From Shewanella putrefaciens (lineage in GTDB: Bacteria; Pseudomonadota; Gammaproteobacteria; Enterobacterales; Shewanellaceae): a stretch of DNA of 64,000 nt. Below are positions 37,089 through 44,707 of the stretch, piece by piece. How positions within the stretch are numbered: position 1 is the first letter of the stretch; every line of letters starts with the position of its first letter. Made by a program: the position numbers and the translations under genes. Location: contig NZ_CP066369.1 of NCBI RefSeq assembly GCF_016406305.1, forward strand, positions 3,676,501 to 3,740,500, in the 5' to 3' direction. The notes under the pieces are model-generated. The model saw only the letters and a list, made by a program, of their open reading frames with translations, made no database searches and was not told the DNA's origin.

Positions 37089-37646
37089 TTATTGCTTTAG
37101 TGCGTCTATCAGTTGTTCTGCTAACGGCCATTCCCCATAGCCAGATGCGGGATTGAGATGCCCCACATCACCGGCGTTATAGAGGCGACTGCCCCATTGT
37201 TCCGCCATCTGCGTGGCGGCAGCTAAGCTGGCAAGATAGTCATTGCTGCTGGCGACCAAGATGGAGGGGAATGGCAAAGGCTGGTTCGGTACAGGCGACC
37301 AACCGAGTTGTTGTAAGGATGCTGGCGTTGGGTAGTTTTCCGGCCACTGCGCATTTAAATCTGGGGGGGCGACTAAGAGGGCGCCTAAAATCGGCCGCGT
37401 AAAACGCGCCGCCCAATGGACTGTCATCAACACGCCTGCGCTGTGAGCCACCAGAATGACGGGACCCTCGATACTGGCAAGTTGTTGCTCAATGGCGTCA
37501 ATTCTGGCTTCAAGATTGAGCTTGTCGGTTTGCATTGGCGGCACAGTACGGCAATGGGGTAATTTTTTTGCCAAAAAAGTTTGCCAATGTTCTTCCACAT
37601 GATCCCTTAGGCCAGGAATGATCAATATGGTGACTGATTGCTGCAT
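37089..37646 (-). CDS. RBBP9/YdeN-type alpha/beta serine hydrolase
   Basis: 185 residues, a compact cytoplasmic serine hydrolase. ILIIPGLRDHVEEHWQTF is the N-terminal RBBP9-family motif. The nucleophile elbow is VILVAHSAG (Ser in HSAG), the acid is likely in VASSNDYLAS and the His in GDVGHLNPASGYGEW. AGAGGCA precedes the ATG. First gene of the minus-strand operon, and divergent from the acyl-CoA ligase. It might cleave an ester or lactone entering the pathway. Confidence 0.88.
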   Translation of the reverse strand: MQQSVTILIIPGLRDHVEEHWQTFLAKKLPHCRTVPPMQTDKLNLEARIDAIEQQLASIEGPVILVAHSAGVLMTVHWAARFTRPILGALLVAPPDLNAQWPENYPTPASLQQLGWSPVPNQPLPFPSILVASSNDYLASLAAATQMAEQWGSRLYNAGDVGHLNPASGYGEWPLAEQLIDALKQ

Positions 37647-38052
37647 TGCCTCTCCCCTCTCTAAACACGGCGCTTTGATGGCGCATTAATGTCCTATGAA
37701 GTTAGATAGAGCGGGGATGAACTGCTTTCCAATCTACGCCAAATACTTTTCATTTGATGACAATGCGCAAATGTTTACAAATTGTTGCAATGGTGAATAT
37801 AAAGTTTAACAGCGCGTTTGCATCATCAGTTACTAATGTTTTTACTTACTATTTTCCATTACTTAACAAGCGATTAATGCAAACCAAGCCACATGGAAAA
37901 GTTAATTTATGCAACATATTTTCACGACCCAACGAGGTGCAGTTGACGTCAATTGGTAATTGATTGTCGCAATTTGCAAACAGGATCGGGAAGAAAGGCC
38001 CTAATATCCTAAATTATCGCAGTACAAAGACTGTTCAACCGGGAGTGAATTT
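37647..38052. other. Divergent promoter region of the catabolic block
   Basis: 406 bp between the eleven-gene operon (minus) and the acyl-CoA ligase (plus). It is AT-rich from about 37740 to 37990. It should hold both promoters and any binding site for the AraC regulator. I could not pick out a clear direct-repeat operator. Confidence 0.5.
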
Positions 38053-39672
38053 ATGTATGGCTTGATGCAAAAGCACCAGATGAATTTGATTGATATTTTG
38101 ACATTTGCAGCGCAGCAACATCAGAGCGCTAAAATTAGCTCTAAGCTCAGTCAGGACACTGTACATCAGTATGGCTATGCCGATGCCCTAGGTCGAGTGC
38201 ACCAGTTGGCGCAGGCATTGGCGTCATTAGGGGTCACACAAGGGCAAACCGTAGCAACCATGGCCTGGAATAATCATCGCCATTTTGAAGCTTGGTACGC
38301 CATTGCTGGTATGGGCGCAGTGTGCCACACCACCAACCCACGCCTATTTGCCGATCAGCTCAGTTATATTCTGAATACGGGCGGTGCCAAGGTGCTGTTA
38401 GTGGAAACGAGCTTTGCCCCCATCATAGCCAGCCTTTTGCCTACCCTTGAGCATATTGAACACTTAGTCTGGCTAGATACGCCGGAACAAGCGCCACAAC
38501 TGGACACGAATATCCGCCAGCACAGCTATGAAAGCTTGCTAGCACAACAGTCGGGAACCTACGACTGGCCAGCCTTATCGGAAGATACCGCCTCATCCAT
38601 GTGCTTTACTTCAGGCACAACGGGCATGCCTAAGGGCGTGGTTTACTCGCACCGCTCGAATATGCTGATGGCGATGATGACCAAAGCCGCCGATGGCCTC
38701 AATATCAACCACGATGATTCGGTGCTAATGGTCGTGCCTATGTTCCACGCGAACAGTTGGGGCTTAGTCTACTCGGCCCCTATGGTTGGCGCAGATCTGG
38801 TGCTGCCGGGACCCTTTTTAGACGGACAAAGCCTGCATACCCTGATCCATAATCATGGGGTGACGTTCTCCGCGGCGGTGCCAACGGTGTGGAGCATGCT
38901 GCTGCAATATCTCCAAGGGAATAAGTTGGACTGTGGCCGACTCAAAGAAGTGGTGATTGGTGGCGCCGCCGTACCTGTCAGCATGATCCAGATCTTCCGC
39001 GAACAATATGGCGTCAATGTAGTGCACGCATGGGGCATGACAGAAACCAGCCCGATTGGCACTATTAACCGCCCTTGTACCGACATCCTTAAGCTAAGCG
39101 CCGAGGAACAATTGGCCTATGCCTGCAAACAGGGGCGGCCGGTGTTTGGCATTGAACTGCAGCTACGTGATGACGACGACAATGTCCTGCCCCAGGACGG
39201 TAACACCGCTGGACGTTTGATGATCAGGGGCGACTGGGTACTGGAACGCTATTTGGGCCAAGAGGACAAAGCCATCGACAGCAAAGGCTGGTTTGATACC
39301 GGTGATATCGCCACTATCGATAAGTTAGGTTATATGCAGATAACCGATAGGGCGAAGGACATTATCAAATCCGGTGGCGAATGGATAAGCTCGGTAGAAT
39401 TGGAAAATGCCGCCTCTGGGCATCCAGATGTAGCCTTAGCGGCTGTGATTGGCATCCCAGATCCCAAATGGACCGAGCGCCCCATGTTACTGCTGAAATT
39501 ACGGGAACAGGTGAGCCCGAGCGACACCTTAGTGGCTGCCATTCTCGACTTTTTAAGCACTCAGGTCAGCCGTTGGTGGCTCCCCGAAAAAGTGATATTT
39601 GTCGAGCAGATCCCCCTAACCGCGACAGGCAAGATAGATAAAAAGCAGTTACGTAAGATCTATGGCGTATAA
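38053..39672 (+). CDS. Medium/long-chain acyl-CoA ligase (AMP-binding)
   Basis: Activates a carboxylic acid to its CoA thioester with ATP. 539 residues. The P-loop is CFTSGTTGMPKGVVYSH (about 189-205), A5 is HAWGMTETSPIG, A7 is GWFDTGDIA, A8 is DRAKDIIKSGGEWIS, and the catalytic Lys is in TATGKIDKKQLRK at the C-terminus. The overall wording resembles AlkK-type medium-chain ligases. GGGAGTGAATTT precedes the ATG. Divergent from the operon whose BKACE and dioxygenase would process acyl-type intermediates. Confidence 0.93.
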   Translation: MYGLMQKHQMNLIDILTFAAQQHQSAKISSKLSQDTVHQYGYADALGRVHQLAQALASLGVTQGQTVATMAWNNHRHFEAWYAIAGMGAVCHTTNPRLFADQLSYILNTGGAKVLLVETSFAPIIASLLPTLEHIEHLVWLDTPEQAPQLDTNIRQHSYESLLAQQSGTYDWPALSEDTASSMCFTSGTTGMPKGVVYSHRSNMLMAMMTKAADGLNINHDDSVLMVVPMFHANSWGLVYSAPMVGADLVLPGPFLDGQSLHTLIHNHGVTFSAAVPTVWSMLLQYLQGNKLDCGRLKEVVIGGAAVPVSMIQIFREQYGVNVVHAWGMTETSPIGTINRPCTDILKLSAEEQLAYACKQGRPVFGIELQLRDDDDNVLPQDGNTAGRLMIRGDWVLERYLGQEDKAIDSKGWFDTGDIATIDKLGYMQITDRAKDIIKSGGEWISSVELENAASGHPDVALAAVIGIPDPKWTERPMLLLKLREQVSPSDTLVAAILDFLSTQVSRWWLPEKVIFVEQIPLTATGKIDKKQLRKIYGV

Positions 39673-39708
39673 AGCTGATAACGGAAGGTTTTTAGATAAG
39701 CGACTCAA

Positions 39709-39759
39709 TTAGGTGAGGCACTAATTTAGGTAAAACACTAGATTAGGTAAAACACTAAA
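39709..39759. repeat. 17-bp tandem repeat (3 units)
   Basis: Units TTAGGTGAGGCACTAAT (39709), TTAGGTAAAACACTAGA (39726) and TTAGGTAAAACACTAAA (39743), starting 37 bp after the acyl-CoA ligase stop. Confidence 0.82.
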
Positions 39760-39763
39760 AACG

Positions 39764-39800
39764 AACAGGGATAGAAAGCCTACGGCTATCTATCCCTGTT
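39764..39800. repeat. REP-like palindrome
   Basis: A 37-bp palindrome: outer 12-bp arms AACAGGGATAGA / TCTATCCCTGTT and inner arms AGCC-TAC-GGCT. It could end the ligase transcript, but there is no T-run. It looks more like a REP-type extragenic palindrome. Confidence 0.7.
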
Positions 39801-39815
39801 TAAAGGTATTAATCC

Positions 39816-39990
39816 GATCTTTTCCCCTGAGCAATCCGGCCACAGGTCATTCTTTAAAATCAACGGAGCCAAATTCAAACTCGCACTCAAACTAGCACTC
39901 GCACTCGCACTCGCACTCAATCATCGAGGAGAGTGCCGCTATTTAGGGATAGCGATGGATCAACTCTCTTAAAATTTAACTCTGCCCACT
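39816..39990 (+). repeat. Copy 1 of a dispersed repeat (mobile-element scar)
   Basis: Shares in order with copy 2 (45063-45266): GATCTTTTCCCC(T/A)GAG, GTCATTCTTTAAAATCA, GCTATTTAGGGAT, and a terminal TTTAACTCTGCCCACT versus TTTACTCTGACCCCACT. It contains a hexamer run (ACTCGC-like, seven units, 39879-39920). It encodes no protein. Confidence 0.75.
39879..39920. repeat. Hexanucleotide repeat (7 units)
   Basis: Seven 6-mers in register: ACTCGC, ACTCAA, ACTAGC, three of ACTCGC, then ACTCAA. A simple-sequence run inside the dispersed repeat copy 1 and absent from copy 2. Confidence 0.85.
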
Positions 39991-39991
39991 C

Positions 39992-40546
39992 TTAAAATTT
40001 TGCTCTGCTTACTAGGGCCTTTCGACTCTGGCTATATGCAATAAGCTCTTGATTACTCACGCGGGCGATAAAGGTATCATCAAGGAAAAAGTCTACATCA
40101 TCCCCCGATTTACGGCCCGATAATAACTGAGTGCTACCATCTTCATAGGCTAAGGTCATAGTCACTGTGTGCTCATCTGGATAAGCAATCTGAGCCTGAG
40201 TCAGTTTTACCGGTGCCGATTTAAGCTCATCACTCACATGGTGATTGACCTTAAAGATGGCCTCCACAGGCATATCGACAACCGCAGGGGATTTATCCGT
40301 AATCGGATTCTTGCCCGTCCAAAACTCAATCGTATTGAAGATAAACAGATCGCCAGTCGCCGCTAGGCCATAAACCGGGCTTAACAGCATAAACAAACCT
40401 GCACGACCATAACGGTTATCCACCGCACTTAAGTTTCCCTTAGTCACCATTTGGCTTAAGCCCATTTGTCCCATACAGCCCGTTAACTGGGTCGTTAACA
40501 GCATGCCAATAGTCACAGCTAAAAGTTTAGATTTCATTAAATTCAT
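39992..40546 (-). CDS. DUF3332-like lipoprotein
   Basis: 184 residues from ATG 40546 (40537 is also possible; no strong ribosome site for either). The signal ends in TTQLTGC, a clear lipobox, so envelope-anchored. The body has SQMVTKGNLSAVDNRYGRAGLFMLLSPVYGLAATGDLFIFNTIEFW, with a second hydrophobic region. The C-terminal half (TMTLAYEDGSTQLLSGRKSGDDV) reads as a small beta domain. It resembles DUF3332 putative lipoproteins as I remember them; function unknown. Confidence 0.75.
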   Translation of the reverse strand: MNLMKSKLLAVTIGMLLTTQLTGCMGQMGLSQMVTKGNLSAVDNRYGRAGLFMLLSPVYGLAATGDLFIFNTIEFWTGKNPITDKSPAVVDMPVEAIFKVNHHVSDELKSAPVKLTQAQIAYPDEHTVTMTLAYEDGSTQLLSGRKSGDDVDFFLDDTFIARVSNQELIAYSQSRKALVSRAKF

Positions 40547-40912
40547 TCGATTGGGTAAAAACAAAAGCGCGAATTCTAAGGATAACTTGAGACTAAACCG
40601 TGCGACGGAACACAACTCAAGGTAAATAAATGGGGTGATTTGTGATCAACTGAGTAGAGGTTGTTATGTACATTCCTTGAAGAAACTAAAGCTTACGATA
40701 AGATAATAAAACTAAGCACTTACCAATGCCGCCACAACAATTTGCCAATATATGTAAAAATACGGGGACAAAGTAAAAATAAAACCCTAGGGAAGAGCAA
40801 TCCGTAATCTACAGCCAACGCCCTTACAAGCTTCTCATCCCCAACTATTTACCTTCTGTGCTGATTAACTAGCGCACAGTGCACGAAAATCATGGCACTC
40901 GGCGAGTGGCGA
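40547..40912. other. Intergenic region
   Basis: 366 bp holding the promoter side of the lipoprotein gene and the 3' end of the VIT-like gene. I see no clear terminator, repeat or small gene. Confidence 0.4.
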
Positions 40913-41581
40913 TCAACCGCCGAGCGCGATAATCGCATTGACCAATACCGCACCGATAATCGCAAACGAGGTACCGTAGATAAACCAGTTGCCCCCCGCA
41001 TGGCGCCCCAACACTACGCCGCAGATAAACAGCAACGCCACCGCCACCCAGTTAGAAATGCGTAGTGCCAGCACCGCTTCGGGAATAAATATAAACGGAA
41101 TGACGATAGGAAATGTTGCCAGCACCACTAGTGCGAACACACAGACCGCAGAGATCAAATCCTGCAGTCCCAGTCTCGGACGCGCCGTCATCGATATCTT
41201 GAGTAGAGACTGGCGCAACGTCTCGAGCGCGGCGGGAGTGACCACCACCGCGAGTCGCTCCGGTAGCAGGTCGGCAATCTGTTTTTGACCGGCGCGCGCA
41301 TCGGGAGTGTCTTGTAGTCGGCGCAACATAGTGTAACCGCGGTGGCGTTCAGTCACTGTGCTAATGAGGAAGATCACCGCGTCCGCCAGACCCCACGCCA
41401 AATTACAACCGAGGGCGGCGACCAACATAGACTTCACCTCTTCCTGATCGGCGGAGGCGACACTGAGCGTGCCAGTAAAAGTCAGCGCCATTAAGGCGCC
41501 AAATGCGATCTCGGATATTCGTTGGACTGGGTCTAGTATTCGGGTGCGTTTTTCATTGTCAGTCGCATTAGGGTTAGCCAT
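40913..41581 (-). CDS. VIT/CCC1-like integral membrane protein
   Basis: 222 residues with about five hydrophobic segments. The N-terminal helix and loop, RISEIAFGALMALTFTGTLSVASA, and GCNLAWGLADAVIFLIST recall the VIT1/CCC1 iron/manganese transporter family. A cytoplasmic loop (RRLQDTPDARAGQKQIADLLPERLAVV) separates it from three C-terminal helices. The assignment is tentative; metal ligands are not obvious. Base composition is GC-richer than the neighbouring intergenic DNA. Confidence 0.62.
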   Translation of the reverse strand: MANPNATDNEKRTRILDPVQRISEIAFGALMALTFTGTLSVASADQEEVKSMLVAALGCNLAWGLADAVIFLISTVTERHRGYTMLRRLQDTPDARAGQKQIADLLPERLAVVVTPAALETLRQSLLKISMTARPRLGLQDLISAVCVFALVVLATFPIVIPFIFIPEAVLALRISNWVAVALLFICGVVLGRHAGGNWFIYGTSFAIIGAVLVNAIIALGG

Positions 41582-41914
41582 AGGGGCTCCAAGGGTTATT
41601 ACTCAAACCTTCCAGTCAAGCGCTTGCCGATCTAAACCGAGTATTTGCAGTACTCATAGTGCTTGGGATTTAAAACGGCCTGCACAAAACGCACCTTTAT
41701 ACTTATCTGTAAAATTAGCCTTACTAGCGATACCTTTATTTAAACAACGCCTAAACCAAGGGAGACTAAATGAATCGCAAAGACCACTCGGTAGCAATAC
41801 ATCGAGTAACACCATCTCGCCATCGGATTAACTATCCGATACAGGCCTATATAGACCTATGCAGATCAGTGTTGATTAGGCTCATTTTATCGACAACGCT
41901 ATCAGGTCTATACT

Positions 41915-41974
41915 CTTAACTTTACAGGTAACCTCACTGGTAACTTCACTCTTAACGTCATACTTAAGTTAGCC
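41915..41974. repeat. Degenerate 12-bp tandem repeat (5 units)
   Basis: CTTAACTTTACA, GGTAACCTCACT, GGTAACTTCACT, CTTAACGTCATA, CTTAAGTTAGCC in 12-bp register. Confidence 0.65.
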
Positions 41975-42294
41975 CAGTGAGCTAATCTTTATCATACTGA
42001 AATGCCCTTCTCACACAGTGATTTATCACAGGAGAAAAGGCTTTGCAGTCTCATCAGCCCAAAGTATTCTGCCCGGGGTAATCACAAACTCAAGATAGAC
42101 AAGATCAGGATAATTTAAAGCCTAGTAGAGGGTATTCAAAAACACAAAATGCGGCATCGGCCCCACTTTCCACCTTAAAGTTAACTCTGCTCCCACTGAT
42201 TAACTGATTTACTTATTGAAGAAGAAAAATATCACCATCACCCCCTCGGAGGGCTTATCATGCTGCTCCTTGGTCGTGTTCTACAAACCGAGAA

Positions 42295-42364
42295 CTGGTG
42301 ACATAGCTCTGGTGACATAGCTCTGGTGACATTGAGACAGTGACATAGAGACAGTGACAATTGA
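42295..42364. repeat. 14-bp tandem repeat (5 units)
   Basis: CTGGTGACATAGCT twice, then CTGGTGACATTGAG, ACAGTGACATAGAG and ACAGTGACAATTGA. It lies 88 bp before the DedA start. Confidence 0.85.
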
Positions 42365-42452
42365 ACATTGCTGACATGGATGGCGTCGCACCGACAAGCT
42401 GCTCGCCATGCCCTTGACCGTTCTACCCGGCTAATCTGCGGAGTTTGCAAGT

Positions 42453-43118
42453 ATGGAACAGTTTTACCAACTGGCTCACGCCTTTATGAATCACGATCTG
42501 AACACCCTTTCCGATCCTAAGATGGCTTTCATGATCTGCGGTGTGATTTTGACGTTTCTGGTACTGGAAAACGGATTCATTCCAACCGCCTTTCTGCCCG
42601 GCGACAGCCTGCTGATCCTCACCGGCGTGCTCATTTATCAAGATGTATTGTCCCTCGGGGTGATCCCGCTGCTGATCATGGCCACCTTTATTGGCACTTG
42701 GCTCGGCTATATGCAGGGGCGCTTCCTCGGCCATACCCAGATGTATCATAGGCTGATGTCCCATGTGGAAGACAGGCACAAGGAGAAGGTCTACTACCTG
42801 CTGGACAAGTACGGCATCCTGACCCTGATCACCGCCCGTTACATCGCCTTCGTGCGCACCGCCTATCCCTATATCGTCGGCGCGACTGAACTGCCGCAGG
42901 GACGCTTTCTTATCGTCAATCTGATCAGCTCCATCATGTGGATCTGCCCGCTGGTTGGGTTCGGTTATTACCTGAGCCACACCAAACTGGCAGCGGAATA
43001 CCAGTCACAGTTCCTCAATTTCATCATCTATCTGCCAGTGGTGTTACTTGTGGGCGGCATGGTGGCACTGGTGTGGCGCTGGATAAGCAAACGCAAGGCC
43101 GCGCAGCCACGGGATTGA
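42453..43118 (+). CDS. DedA-family membrane protein
   Basis: 221 residues. The DedA/SNARE-associated core is clear: ENGFIPTAFLPGDSLLILTG near residue 40 and ARYIAFVRTAYPYIVGATELP near 130, with the conserved Arg residues. About five hydrophobic segments. DedA proteins flip phospholipids or undecaprenyl phosphate and need the proton gradient. Codons here favour CTG/ATC/CGC more than the neighbours, and the gene sits among repeat scars, which suggests acquisition. Apparently monocistronic. Confidence 0.88.
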   Translation: MEQFYQLAHAFMNHDLNTLSDPKMAFMICGVILTFLVLENGFIPTAFLPGDSLLILTGVLIYQDVLSLGVIPLLIMATFIGTWLGYMQGRFLGHTQMYHRLMSHVEDRHKEKVYYLLDKYGILTLITARYIAFVRTAYPYIVGATELPQGRFLIVNLISSIMWICPLVGFGYYLSHTKLAAEYQSQFLNFIIYLPVVLLVGGMVALVWRWISKRKAAQPRD

Positions 43119-43150
43119 CCCCTAGCGCAATGCCCAAGCGTGAAATAACT

Positions 43151-43160
43151 GGGTCAGAGT
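43151..43160 (-). repeat. Short end-fragment of the dispersed repeat, inverted
   Basis: GGGTCAGAGT is the inverse of the ACTCTGACCC at the end of the 45063-45266 repeat. With only ten matching bases, it may be chance. Confidence 0.3.
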
Positions 43161-43334
43161 CAACGTCCAAATGAGTTACAGGCGGCGCAATGATTTAGGA
43201 TTGGCATAACTCCACTCTCAAGGGTTACAGCGAATTAAGTATTGCTACGCCCAACACCTTCTAAACAAAATGAGTAAAAGGCTAGCGATGGGAACCATAG
43301 CTAGCCTTAGGTACCAATCTCAGTCTTCCTTACG

Positions 43335-44534
43335 TCATAGCTTGCGTTCTAGTTTATCCGCAAGATAGTCATCTAATTCAGCAAGAGGGATGTGAGTCAT
43401 AACGCCGTCTTTGCGACACTTAACTGCAACCCTATTTTCAGCCTCTTCCTTATCCCCAACAGTCAAAATGTAAGGCATTTTTTGCTTGTGAAAACGTTTC
43501 ATTTTGCGGGCAACTGAGTTTTGACTGATATCAACCAACACTCGCATGTCTCGTGCTAAACATAGTGCCTCTAGCTGGCGGACAAATTGGCTGTTTGACT
43601 CATTCACTGAGGCGATAGCGACAGGTACAGGATGTAACCAATCCGGGAGATTGCCCTGTGATACTTCCAAGAGGATCCCTAGCCAACGCTCGATAGAGCC
43701 ATACATAGCTTGGTGCATAATCACTGGCCGTTCGAATTCACCTTGCTCATTGGTGTAGTGAACATCGAATCTTTCTGGCAAATTAAAATCAAACTGGATA
43801 GTGCCACACTGCCAGCGTCTTCCCATAGAATCTGTCAGTGACAGTTCAATTTTGGGGCCATAAAAAGCCCCTTCGCCAGCTTGATACTCGGCATCAAAGC
43901 CCTCTATCTGGCAGGCTGAATCCAATAGCTTTTGCGCTCGACACCATTGCTCATCACTGCCTAATGCCTTCTCAGGTTTAGTCGATATTTTTACGTCTAA
44001 ATTATGGTAACCGTAATCGCCATAAACCTGCTTTGCCCGTTGGAGAAAGCCACATATCTCCACTTCCGCCTGGGACCAACAACAAAAAACATGGGCATCA
44101 TCCTGAGTGAACTGGCGTGCGCGTAGGCAACCATTTAACGAGCCAGAGGATTCATTGCGGTGAACTAAGCCAAACTCAAATAGTCGCAGTGGCAAATCTC
44201 TATGGCTATGTACCCCACGCTTAAACAGCAAAATATGGGCAGGACAAGACATAGGTTTTAAAACATATTCATCGATGTTTTCCTTTCCGCCACCGAAAAA
44301 CATGTTGTCTACAAACATGTCCATATGCCCAGACGTTTGCCATAACTCCTTCTTCATAAAAACAGGCGTGTTCACCTCCTCAAAACCATTGCGGCGATAC
44401 ACGCGCCTCATGTGCTCTTGAATATCTCGGAATAACGCCCAGCCATTCGGGTGCCAAAAAATCATACCTGGCGCCTGTGGTTCAGAGTGAAACAGGTCAA
44501 GTTGTTCTGCAATTTCGCGATGTGTTTTCATCAT
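43335..44534 (-). CDS. Threonyl-tRNA synthetase paralogue lacking TGS and editing domains
   Basis: Charges tRNA-Thr with threonine. 399 residues against about 640 for normal ThrRS. It begins at the class II catalytic core (GMIFWHPNGWALFRDIQEHM) and keeps motif 2 (LVHRNESSGSLNG), ARQFTQDDAHVFC, motif 3 (MYGSIERWLGILLE) and the zinc ligands in MSCPAH, DDAH and IMHQAM. The anticodon-binding domain is complete at the C-terminus. The N-terminal TGS and Ser-editing domains are absent, so mischarged Ser-tRNA-Thr could not be cleared by this protein. AGGAGAGA precedes the ATG. It is controlled by the Thr leader/attenuator just upstream. Confidence 0.93.
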   Translation of the reverse strand: MMKTHREIAEQLDLFHSEPQAPGMIFWHPNGWALFRDIQEHMRRVYRRNGFEEVNTPVFMKKELWQTSGHMDMFVDNMFFGGGKENIDEYVLKPMSCPAHILLFKRGVHSHRDLPLRLFEFGLVHRNESSGSLNGCLRARQFTQDDAHVFCCWSQAEVEICGFLQRAKQVYGDYGYHNLDVKISTKPEKALGSDEQWCRAQKLLDSACQIEGFDAEYQAGEGAFYGPKIELSLTDSMGRRWQCGTIQFDFNLPERFDVHYTNEQGEFERPVIMHQAMYGSIERWLGILLEVSQGNLPDWLHPVPVAIASVNESNSQFVRQLEALCLARDMRVLVDISQNSVARKMKRFHKQKMPYILTVGDKEEAENRVAVKCRKDGVMTHIPLAELDDYLADKLERKL

Positions 44535-44540
44535 TCTCTC

Positions 44541-44573
44541 CTGAGTTAAATCTGAGTTAAATCTGAGCGAAAT
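44541..44573. repeat. 11-bp tandem repeat (3 units) in the thrS-paralogue leader
   Basis: CTGAGTTAAAT, CTGAGTTAAAT, CTGAGCGAAAT. On the minus-strand RNA the third unit (44563-44573) is perfectly complementary over 11 nt to 44606-44616 inside the terminator's 5' arm. It can form an alternative hairpin next to the ribosome site. Confidence 0.8.
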
Positions 44574-44588
44574 ACAAAACCAAGGTAT

Positions 44589-44627
44589 AAAAAAACCCCC
44601 TGGCGATTTCGCTCAGAGGGTTTTTTT
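44589..44627 (-). terminator. Attenuator terminator upstream of the ThrRS paralogue
   Basis: On the minus strand the arms AACCCTCTGAGCGA and TCGCCAGGGGGTT pair (one bulged A, one G-U) around a short AA loop and are followed by seven T. It lies between the Thr leader peptide and the ThrRS gene, so it must be bypassed for expression. Confidence 0.92.
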
Positions 44628-44653
44628 AAAGACGCAAAAAACTACCCCCCGAG
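44612..44653 (-). promoter_or_regulatory. Antiterminator pairing of the Thr attenuator
   Basis: RNA CUCGGGGGGU (44653 to 44644) can pair over ten positions (two G-U) with ACCCUCUGAG (44621 to 44612), the 5' arm of the terminator. The Thr-codon segment ACUACC can instead pair with GGUAGU at the leader stop. These are the 1:2, 2:3 and 3:4 alternatives of classical attenuation. Confidence 0.75.
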
Positions 44654-44707
44654 AATTCTCGTGGTGGTAGTGGTGGTGTTAATTGCGCTTACGTATATTT
44701 TGTTCAT
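44642..44707 (-). CDS. Threonine-rich leader peptide of the ThrRS paralogue
   Basis: A 21-residue open frame, ATG at 44707 to TAG at 44644-44642. It starts MNKIYVSAIN, then has six consecutive Thr codons (ACC ACC ACT ACC ACC ACG), then RILGG. The leader stop falls at the start of the antiterminator segment, as in thrL- and pheM-type leaders. Low charged tRNA-Thr should stall the ribosome on the Thr run, free the antiterminator segment and allow read-through. The ribosome site is weak. A TTGCTG-N17-TATTAC promoter-like pair just upstream would place transcription start almost at the ATG. Confidence 0.9.
   Translation of the reverse strand: MNKIYVSAINTTTTTTRILGG

Larger units (their letters stand above)
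41582..42452. other. Long gene-free region with minisatellites
   Basis: 871 bp without a convincing gene. It contains the 12-bp array at 41915-41974 and the 14-bp array at 42295-42364. The rest has ordinary low-complexity AT-rich sequence. DedA starts at its right end. Confidence 0.6.

Noticed and set aside
23588..39672. The block as a carnitine degradation cluster
   Set aside because: BKACE and a TauD-type enzyme occur in carnitine/butyrobetaine routes, but no carnitine dehydrogenase or betaine transporter is present, so the substrate is left open.
39879..39920. Hexamer run as a CRISPR remnant
   Set aside because: Units are 6 bp with no spacers; it is a simple-sequence repeat.
42423..42980. 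185-codon minus-strand frame opposite dedA
   Set aside because: It is the shadow of the DedA gene; the plus-strand product has clear family motifs.
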